A stretch of DNA of 18,914 nt from Chloroflexota bacterium (lineage in GTDB: Bacteria > Chloroflexota > Dehalococcoidia > UBA2979): assembly GCA_016875695.1 (NCBI GenBank), contig VGPB01000014.1, positions 1 through 18,914 on the forward strand, given 5' to 3'. Each line of letters opens with the position of its first letter. Position 1 is the first letter of the stretch. Under the pieces are notes generated by a model. That model was not told where the DNA came from, did not search any database, and was given only the letters and a program-made list of their open reading frames with translations. Shown here piece by piece: positions 6,066 to 11,591 of this stretch. A program made the position numbers and the translations under genes.

Positions 6066-7007
6066 ATGGCCACCATCGAACGGGAAGCCTTGAGCGGGGA
6101 GGGCATCGTCGACTCCGTGCTCGAGCTCGTCGGCGCGACGCCGCTCGTGCGGCTCGCGCGCGTCACGCCCCCGGGCTCCGCGGAGCTGCTCGGCAAGCTC
6201 GAGGCGCGCAACCCCGCGGGCTCCGTCAAGGACCGCATCGCGCTCGCCATGGTCGAAGCCGCCGAGCGCGACGGCCGGCTGCAGGCCGGCGCGACCCTCG
6301 TCGAGCCGACCTCCGGCAACACCGGCATCGGCCTCGCTATGGTCTGCGCGCGCAAGGGCTACCGGCTCGTGCTGACGATGCCGGAGGACTACAGCATCGA
6401 GCGCCGGCGCCTGCTCGAGCGCTTCGGGGCGGAGCTGCAGCTCACGCCCGCCATCGAGGGCATGACCGGCGCGGTGTTTGCGGCGCAGGAGCTGGTGGAG
6501 CAGCGCGGCTACTGCATGCTGCAGCAGTTCGACAACCCCGCGAACCCGGAGGTGCACCGCCGCACCACCGGCCCGGAGATTCTGCGCGCGACCGAGAACC
6601 GTCTCGATGCGTTCGTTGCGGGCGTGGGCACCGGCGGCACGATCACCGGCGTTGGCCACGCGCTGCACGCCGCCGGCGTCGCCGCGCGCGTCGTCGCCGT
6701 CGAGCCCGCGCGCTCGGCCGTGCTGCAGGGCGGGCGCGCGGGGCTGCACGGCATCCAGGGCATCGGCGCGTCCTTCGTGCCCGGCGTGCTGGATCGCGAC
6801 ATCTACGACGAGATCATCAGCGTCCGCGACGAGGACGCCTACGCGATGACGAAGCGCCTGACGCGCGAGGAGGGCCTGCTCGTCGGCGTCTCCTCCGGCG
6901 CCAACGTCTGGGCGGCGCTGCAGGTGGCCGCTGAGCTCGGCCCCGGCCGGCGCGTGGTGACGATGCTGTGCGACACCGGCGAGCGCTACCTCAGCGTGGC
7001 GCTCTGA
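6066..7007 (+). CDS. cysK: Cysteine synthase, CysK type (O-acetylserine sulfhydrylase)
   Basis: This 313-residue fold-type II PLP enzyme has a standard length. The PLP lysine is K55 in GSVKDRIA, the substrate loop is PTSGNTGIG (81-89), the phosphate-binding glycine loop is GTGGT (188-192), and the pyridine-nitrogen serine region is GVSSGAN (274-280). GIQGIGASFVPGVLD and the ending CDTGERYLS are CysK signatures and differ from the CysM gene at 8741. It makes cysteine from O-acetylserine and sulfide in the cytoplasm. The ATG lies 9 bases after the Rrf2 stop, so it is probably co-transcribed and controlled by that regulator. Two cysteine synthases of different subtype within 3 kb suggest separate sulfide and carrier-protein routes. 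Confidence 0.93.
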   Translation: MATIEREALSGEGIVDSVLELVGATPLVRLARVTPPGSAELLGKLEARNPAGSVKDRIALAMVEAAERDGRLQAGATLVEPTSGNTGIGLAMVCARKGYRLVLTMPEDYSIERRRLLERFGAELQLTPAIEGMTGAVFAAQELVEQRGYCMLQQFDNPANPEVHRRTTGPEILRATENRLDAFVAGVGTGGTITGVGHALHAAGVAARVVAVEPARSAVLQGGRAGLHGIQGIGASFVPGVLDRDIYDEIISVRDEDAYAMTKRLTREEGLLVGVSSGANVWAALQVAAELGPGRRVVTMLCDTGERYLSVAL

Positions 7008-7044
7008 ACGTTCGAGCGCAGTGACTGTGGAGGGACGGCAGCCC

Positions 7045-8199
7045 ATGCCCGTGAGCATCTATATCCCTGGCCCGTTCCGGCGGCTCACCCACAACCGCGA
7101 GTACGTGTCCGTCGAGGGCACCACCGTCGCCGAGGTGCTGGACGCCGTGAACGCGCGCTACCCGGGCTTCGACATGCTCGTCTACAACCGCGAGCGCGCG
7201 ATCCCCGCACACATCAACATCTACGTGAACAATCAGGAGATCCACGAGCTCGACGGCACCGCCACCGCGCTCCAGGACGGCGACCAGCTCGCGGTGATCC
7301 CCGCCGTCGCCGGCGGCGCCGGCGCGCCGGGCAACGGCGCAGTGCCCGCCAGTGCGGCGCTCACTCCGGACGAGGTGATGCGTTACTCGCGGCACATCAT
7401 CATGAACCAGGTCGGCCCGGGCGGGCAGCGCAAGCTGCGCAACGCGAAGGTGCTGGTCGTCGGCGCTGGCGGCCTCGGCTCGCCCGTCGCCATCTACCTC
7501 GCGCTCGCCGGCGTCGGCACTATCGGCATCGTTGAGTTCGACACCGTTGACCTCTCGAATCTGCAGCGCCAGCTGCTGCACCAGACCGCCGACGTCGGCA
7601 AGCGCAAGCTGCAATCGGCGCGCGAGACGCTCGCCGCGTACAACCCGCACGTCACCATCGTCGGCCACGAGGCGCCGCTCACCTCGGACAACGCCTTCGA
7701 TATCATCCCGCAGTACGACATCATCGTGAACGGCGCCGACAACTTTGCCACGCGCTACCTCGTCAACGACGCCGCGTACCTGTCCGGCAAGACTCTCGTC
7801 GACGGATCGATCCTGCTCTTCGACGGCCAGGCGACGGTGTTCAAGCCCGGCTCCGGCTGTTACCGCTGCCTCTACCCCGCGCCCCCGCCGCCCGGCCTCG
7901 TGCCCTCGTGCGCGGAGGCCGGCGTGCTCGGCGCGATCACCGGCATCGTCGGCTCGATCCAGGCCACCGAGGTCTTCAAGCAGGTGCTCGACATCGGCGA
8001 GCCGCTCGTCGGCCGGCTGCTGCTCGTGGACGCGTTGACCATGGAGTTCCGCACGATGAAGCTGCGCCGCGACCCGGAGTGCCCGCTCTGCGGCGAGCAC
8101 CCCACGGTCACGACGCTCATCGACTACGACCAGTTCTGCGGCTCGCCGCCGCTCGTGGCGCCGGAGCCGGAGCCGGCCGCCGTCGGCGGCGACAGCTAG
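7045..8199 (+). CDS. MoaD/CysO-like carrier fused to a MoeB/ThiF E1-like adenylyltransferase
   Basis: The protein has 384 residues. Residues 1-91 are a complete beta-grasp carrier (PAHINIYVNNQEI, then GDQLAVIPAVAGG) with Gly-Gly at 90-91. A linker rich in Gly, Ala and Pro (92-106) leads into an E1-like domain. That domain has the nucleotide loop GAGGLGSP (140-147), DLSNLQRQ with the conserved Arg, NGADNFATR (229-237), the conserved cysteine in PSCAEAGVLG (C289), and zinc cysteines C272/C275 and C346/C349. There is no C-terminal rhodanese domain, unlike MoeZ; a separate sulfurtransferase lies at 10361. The ATG at 7045 was chosen over GTG 7021 because GGAGGG lies 10 bases upstream and the domain starts there. 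The E1 adenylates Gly-Gly tails; the fused carrier's own tail is internal, so it needs cleavage or is only a docking module. Confidence 0.9.
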   Translation: MPVSIYIPGPFRRLTHNREYVSVEGTTVAEVLDAVNARYPGFDMLVYNRERAIPAHINIYVNNQEIHELDGTATALQDGDQLAVIPAVAGGAGAPGNGAVPASAALTPDEVMRYSRHIIMNQVGPGGQRKLRNAKVLVVGAGGLGSPVAIYLALAGVGTIGIVEFDTVDLSNLQRQLLHQTADVGKRKLQSARETLAAYNPHVTIVGHEAPLTSDNAFDIIPQYDIIVNGADNFATRYLVNDAAYLSGKTLVDGSILLFDGQATVFKPGSGCYRCLYPAPPPPGLVPSCAEAGVLGAITGIVGSIQATEVFKQVLDIGEPLVGRLLLVDALTMEFRTMKLRRDPECPLCGEHPTVTTLIDYDQFCGSPPLVAPEPEPAAVGGDS

Positions 8200-8240
8200 C
8201 CTGGTCGGTCGCGCGCGCACGCAGCGGAAGGAGGCATGGG

Positions 8241-8528
8241 TTGGCGGTGCAGGTGCAGGTCACGTCGGTGATTCAGAAGGTTGTGGACGGACAGCGGCAG
8301 CTCGACGCCGAAGGCCTGAACGTCGCCGAGCTCATCGATGACATCGAGCGACGCTACCCGGGCTTTCGAGCGCAGCTCATGGACGAGCACGGCCAGCTGC
8401 ACCGCTTTGTGAACATCTACCTCAACGACGAGGACATCCGCTTCATGCAGGGCGCGGCCACCGCGCTCTCAGACGGCGATTGCGTCTCCATTCTCCCCGC
8501 GCTCGCTGGTGGGTGTCACCTGCCGTGA
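8241..8528 (+). CDS. cysO: CysO-like sulfur carrier with a GG-CHLP C-terminal extension
   Basis: This 95-residue ubiquitin-fold carrier has HRFVNIYLNDEDIRFM (about 54-69), then ALSDGDCVSILPALAGG with the diglycine at 90-91, then four more residues, CHLP, before TGA. The start is TTG 8241, placed 6 bases after a strong GGAAGGAGG; the ATG just upstream is in another frame. A carrier must end in Gly-Gly to be adenylated, so this one should need a peptidase to remove CHLP. A JAMM peptidase is encoded nearby (11588-13432), and carriers ending in GG plus a short Cys-led tail trimmed by JAMM enzymes are known (QbsE, with tail Cys-Phe). It lies between the MoaD~MoeB fusion and cysM, like cysO next to cysM in Mycobacterium. 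It is the likely sulfur donor to CysM. Confidence 0.88.
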   Translation: MAVQVQVTSVIQKVVDGQRQLDAEGLNVAELIDDIERRYPGFRAQLMDEHGQLHRFVNIYLNDEDIRFMQGAATALSDGDCVSILPALAGGCHLP

Positions 8529-8649
8529 CGGGCACGGGCCAGGGCGCTGTCCGTGCGCGAGTCGTCGGTCGACGCGTGATCGTGGCGAGTGACGTCGAAG
8601 GGGCTTTGGAGACTCCCGTGGCGACTGGAGCGATCGGACTCGTGGGTCC

Positions 8650-8705
8650 GGGGGCGAAGCCCCCGCAACAGGGCGGGCGGACGGGCTCCGCCAGCCCGAA
8701 GGGCT
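8650..8705. repeat. Intergenic two-stem element, copy 1
   Basis: The first stem is GGGGGC-GAA-GCCCCC (8650-8664), followed by GCAACA, then the G-rich block GGGCGGGCGG (8671-8680). Next come GGGCT (8683-8687) and AGCCC-GAA-GGGCT (8693-8705), which can pair in alternative ways. The same order of parts occurs at 15487-15549 with changed but still pairing stems. It fills most of the gap between the carrier gene and cysM, and may be a terminator, a REP-like repeat or a leader structure. Confidence 0.5.
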
Positions 8706-8740
8706 GTCCTTACCGATCTTAGGGCGGAGGAGACACGCCA

Positions 8741-9676
8741 GTGCGCTACGCGAGCATGCTCGAGCTGGTCGGCAACACGCCGCTCGTCGAGATCCCCCCG
8801 CTCTCGCCGAAGCCCTCCGTGCACCTGTGGGCCAAGCTCGAGGGGCAGAACCCCACCGGCTCTGTCAAGGACCGCATCGCGAAGTTCATGATCGAAGCCG
8901 CCGAGCGCGACGGCAGGCTGCGACCCGGCCAGCGCATCCTCGAGCCCACGTCCGGCAACACCGGCATCGCGCTCGCCATGATCGGGCGGCTGCGCGGCTA
9001 CCCGGTGACCGTCGTGATGCCCGACGCCGTGAGCGCCGAGCGCATCGAGATCCTGCGCGCGTTCGGCGCCGAGATCATCTTCTCGCCCGGCGACCTCGGC
9101 ACGAACGGCTCCGTCGCCATGGCGCGCGAGGTCGCCGCGCAGCACCCCGACTGGTTCATGCCTTTCCAGTACGAGAACGCCGAGAACCCGCGCGCCCACT
9201 ACGAGACCACCGCGCCCGAGATCATCCGCGACCTCCCGGCGGTCGATGCCTTCGTCGCGGGCCTGGGCACGGGCGGCACGCTGACCGGCGTCGGGCGGCG
9301 GCTCAAGGCGCACAACCCGGCCGTGCGCATCGTCGCCGCCGCGCCCCACCCCGGCGACCTCGTGCAGGGGCTACGCGCGCTCGAGGACGGCTATATCCCG
9401 CCGGTCTTCGACGAGACGGTGCTCGACGGCCGCATCGTCGTGGACTCGCAGAGCTCGTTCCGCGCGACCCGCGACCTTACCGTGCGCACCGGCATCTTCG
9501 CCGGTGTCTCTAGCGGCGCGGCCGTACGCGCGGCGCAGAAGGTTGCCGAGCGCATGGACGCCGGCCACGTCGTCTGCCTGCTCGCGGATGGCGGCTGGAA
9601 GTACCTGTCCTCCGGCCTGTGGACCCAGGACTACGAGGCGATCGAGGAGCGCGTCGGCTCCCAGCTCTGGTGGTAA
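8741..9676 (+). CDS. cysM: CysM-type cysteine synthase (O-phosphoserine sulfhydrylase using a carrier thiocarboxylate)
   Basis: This 311-residue PLP enzyme starts at GTG 8741 with GGAGGAG 8 bases upstream. The PLP lysine is K43 in GSVKDRIA, the substrate loop is PTSGNTGI (69-76) and the glycine loop is GTGGT (176-180). Unlike the CysK at 6066, it has FVAGLGTGGTLTG, ADGGWKYLSSG and a C-terminus ending QLWW. These match mycobacterial CysM as I remember it, which ends QLWA. R212 in QGLRALEDGYIP lines up with Arg220 of M. tuberculosis CysM, the residue linked to O-phosphoserine choice. It should make cysteine from O-phosphoserine and a thiocarboxylated carrier such as the product of 8241-8528, forming a carrier-cysteine adduct that a JAMM peptidase releases. 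The alignment is from memory. Confidence 0.92.
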   Translation: MRYASMLELVGNTPLVEIPPLSPKPSVHLWAKLEGQNPTGSVKDRIAKFMIEAAERDGRLRPGQRILEPTSGNTGIALAMIGRLRGYPVTVVMPDAVSAERIEILRAFGAEIIFSPGDLGTNGSVAMAREVAAQHPDWFMPFQYENAENPRAHYETTAPEIIRDLPAVDAFVAGLGTGGTLTGVGRRLKAHNPAVRIVAAAPHPGDLVQGLRALEDGYIPPVFDETVLDGRIVVDSQSSFRATRDLTVRTGIFAGVSSGAAVRAAQKVAERMDAGHVVCLLADGGWKYLSSGLWTQDYEAIEERVGSQLWW

Positions 9677-9694
9677 GCTCGCTCGCGCGGGCGC

Positions 9695-9725
9695 TTGACC
9701 TTCGAGTCGCTTGAATCGTTAGACT
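9695..9725 (+). promoter_or_regulatory. MerR-type promoter with 19-bp spacer and central dyad
   Basis: TTGACC (9695-9700) and TAGACT (9720-9725) are separated by 19 bases, the long spacing typical of promoters that MerR-family activators twist into register. The spacer holds the dyad TTCGAG (9701-9706) - TCG - CTTGAA (9710-9715), a five-of-six match. Transcription would begin close to the GTG start at 9732, so the merR message is probably leaderless. Confidence 0.7.
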
Positions 9726-9731
9726 CCGACC

Positions 9732-10247
9732 GTGGGCGACACAGTACGCATCGGCATCGCGGCGCGGGAGAGCGGGCTGGCGCCGTCCGCGATCCGCTAC
9801 TACGAGGCCGCCGGCGTGTTGCCGCCCGCGGCGCTCGGCCACTCGGGCTATCGACGGTACTCCGCGGACGACGTGCGGCGGCTGAGCTTCGCGCGCAAGG
9901 CGCGCACGCTCGGCCTCCCGCTGGCGGACGTGCAGGCGCTCGTCGCCCTCGCCTTCGACGGCGAGTGCGAGACGTACGTCCACGACCTCGTCGGCCGGGT
10001 GCGCGCCCGCCGCACCGAGGTGGAGCAACAGCTCGCCGCGCTCGACGCGCTGCGGGTCGAGCTCGAGCCGCTCGCCCGGGACGCGTCGTGCGACGACGAG
10101 ACCTGCGACGCGGTCCGCGCGCTGGACGAGGCCGACGGCGGCCCTTCGCCCGCCGCGACGGACCTCGACTCCTGTCTCGGCGGCCTGTGCGCTTCCGCCG
10201 CGCCGGCCGAGCCAGGAAGGACGATGCTTCATGCGACCGGGATGTGA
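9732..10247 (+). CDS. MerR family metal-responsive transcriptional regulator
   Basis: This 171-residue protein has the N-terminal helix-turn-helix and wing VRIGIAARESGLAPSAIRYY and GYRRYSADDVRRL (39-51), followed by a long dimer helix. Cysteines suited to metal binding are C79 (near the MerR/ZntR first-ligand position), C120 and C125, with a second pair C148/C153 in SCLGGLC near the C-terminus. This pattern fits sensors of thiophilic metals such as Zn, Cd, Pb or Hg, but not a specific one. The promoter with a 19-bp spacer and dyad directly upstream suggests autoregulation. Downstream are the sulfurtransferase and the JAMM fusion, so it may tie metal or thiol stress to sulfur supply. No Shine-Dalgarno precedes the GTG, consistent with a leaderless transcript. 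Confidence 0.88.
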   Translation: MGDTVRIGIAARESGLAPSAIRYYEAAGVLPPAALGHSGYRRYSADDVRRLSFARKARTLGLPLADVQALVALAFDGECETYVHDLVGRVRARRTEVEQQLAALDALRVELEPLARDASCDDETCDAVRALDEADGGPSPAATDLDSCLGGLCASAAPAEPGRTMLHATGM

Positions 10248-10278
10248 GTGTGACTGCGGCCCGTGCTGCTAGCATCCG

Positions 10279-10319
10279 CCTAGCGTGCCGGGTGGGCCGC
10301 GCACGCACGGCACGCTAGG
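10279..10319. repeat. Perfect 12-bp inverted repeat between merR and the sulfurtransferase gene
   Basis: CCTAGCGTGCCG (10279-10290) and CGGCACGCTAGG (10308-10319) are exact reverse complements with a 17-base loop. No T-run follows. It lies 31 bases after the merR stop and ends about 40 bases before the next start, so it could be an attenuator, a terminator without U tail, or a protein-binding site. Confidence 0.6.
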
Positions 10320-10360
10320 CCTCGGACGAACAAGCATCCGCGCTGTGAGGGGGGAATGAC

Positions 10361-11185
10361 ATGGTAGACAAGCTCGTGACCGCCGACTGGGTGGCCCAGC
10401 ACGGCAGCGACTCCGGCGTGCGCCTCGTCGAGGTCGACGTCGATACCACGGCGTACGGTGAGCAGCACATCCCGGGCGCCGTCGCCTGGAACTGGACGAC
10501 GCAGCTGCAGGACCAGCAGCGGCGCGACATCATCTCGAAGGATGGCTTCGAGCAGCTGCTCGCGGCGTCCGGCGTCGCCAACGACACGCATGTCGTGCTG
10601 TACGGCGACAACAACAACTGGTTCGCCGCCTACGCGCTGTGGTTGCTGGAGCTCTACGGCCATCAGCACGTGTCGCTGATGGACGGCGGCCGGGTGAAGT
10701 GGCTCGCCGACAGCCGCCCGACGACCGCCGACGTGCCGAACGTGACCCCCGCGACCTACCGCGCGCAGGCGCCGAACCCCGCGCTGCGCGCCAAGCGCGA
10801 CGACGTGCTCAAGGTCGTTTCCAGCGGCGGCGCGCAGCTCGTCGACGTGCGCAGCTCCGCCGAGTTCAGTGGCGAGATCATCGCGCCGCCCGGCATGAGC
10901 GAGACCGCGCAGCGCGCCGGCCACATCCCCGGCGCGAAGAGCATCCCATGGGCGCGCGCCGTCAACGAGGATGGCACCTTCAAGTCTCCTGACGATCTGC
11001 GCGCGCTCTACGGCGGCGCGGGCGTCGAGGCGGGCGCGCCGACCATCGCTTACTGCCGCATCGGCGAGCGCTCGGCGCACACCTGGTTCGTGCTCAAGCA
11101 CATCCTCGGCTACAACGACGTCCGCAACTACGATGGCTCGTGGACCGAATACGGCTCGCTCATCGATGTGTTGATCGAGCGCTAG
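10361..11185 (+). CDS. Thiosulfate sulfurtransferase (two-domain rhodanese, CysA/SseA type)
   Basis: This 274-residue, two-domain rhodanese starts at ATG 10361, with a run of G (GGGGGG) about 8 bases upstream. The N-terminal domain is inactive (YGDNNNWFAAY where a cysteine loop would be). The C-terminal domain has the catalytic cysteine C232 in the loop CRIGERS, followed by AHTWFVLKHILGY. This is the thiosulfate-type loop of mycobacterial CysA2/CysA3. It moves sulfane sulfur from thiosulfate to a thiol acceptor through a Cys persulfide. The E1-like protein at 7045 lacks a rhodanese domain, so this enzyme is the natural sulfur donor for carrier thiocarboxylation. It is followed after 1 base by the unknown gene at 11187 and then the JAMM fusion, probably as one operon. 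Confidence 0.93.
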   Translation: MVDKLVTADWVAQHGSDSGVRLVEVDVDTTAYGEQHIPGAVAWNWTTQLQDQQRRDIISKDGFEQLLAASGVANDTHVVLYGDNNNWFAAYALWLLELYGHQHVSLMDGGRVKWLADSRPTTADVPNVTPATYRAQAPNPALRAKRDDVLKVVSSGGAQLVDVRSSAEFSGEIIAPPGMSETAQRAGHIPGAKSIPWARAVNEDGTFKSPDDLRALYGGAGVEAGAPTIAYCRIGERSAHTWFVLKHILGYNDVRNYDGSWTEYGSLIDVLIER

Positions 11186-11186
11186 C

Positions 11187-11591
11187 GTGACGACGGACGA
11201 GCCGAGCGGCGCGCCGCAGTCGACGCCGGAGCGTGCGCTGCAGCAGCTTTTGCTGCGGCGCGCGCTCGCCGCCGGCGAGCCCGGGCGCCTCCACCTGCGC
11301 TTCGATGTGCGCGTGCTCGATCGCTATCGCGAGCGCGGCGCCCAGCTCATACGCACGCGCACCGTGGGCCGCGTCGCGGTCTCCGGCGCGTGGTCGCTCG
11401 ACGTGGGCATCGCCCCCGACCGCCAGCTCCACGTGCCCTTCGACGACCTGCACGAGCGCCTGCCGGACGCCGAGCGCGAGCACTGGCTGGCACACCTGCT
11501 GGACGCGCCGCTCTCGGTCAGCTTCCTGCAGATGCGCCTGGCTCCCGGCGCGTGCATCGACGACGGCGACACGGAGGCCTGGGACCAGTGA
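11187..11591 (+). CDS. Conserved-looking hypothetical protein in the sulfur operon
   Basis: This 134-residue protein has a GTG start one base after the sulfurtransferase stop. Its own TGA overlaps the GTG of the JAMM fusion (GTGA), so it is tightly embedded in the operon. I do not recognise a family. It is soluble by appearance, with alternating strands in RLHLRFDVRVLDRY and SLDVGIAPDRQLHVPFDDL, a helix-rich N-terminus and an acidic end (DDGDTEAWDQ). It has one cysteine, in PGACIDD near the C-terminus. No membrane segment, signal peptide or known active-site motif is seen. The coupling suggests that it works with the sulfurtransferase or the JAMM peptidase, perhaps as an adaptor; this is inference. 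Confidence 0.75.
   Translation: MTTDEPSGAPQSTPERALQQLLLRRALAAGEPGRLHLRFDVRVLDRYRERGAQLIRTRTVGRVAVSGAWSLDVGIAPDRQLHVPFDDLHERLPDAEREHWLAHLLDAPLSVSFLQMRLAPGACIDDGDTEAWDQ

Noticed and set aside
5924..6934. A 336-codon plus-strand frame across rrf2 and cysK
   Set aside because: It spans the junction of two well-defined genes in another frame and is Arg/Ala-rich shadow sequence.
3693..7058. A 1121-codon open frame on the minus strand
   Set aside because: Only its last part (from 4508 down) is the real permease and a middle section is the frameshifted ATPase. The rest is the antisense of rrf2 and cysK, with the Arg/Ala/Gly-rich composition of a high-GC shadow frame.
10271..10341. A MITE or insertion-sequence remnant with 9-bp target duplication
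   Set aside because: The direct repeats do not both abut the inverted repeat (13 bases separate one side) and no second copy was seen.
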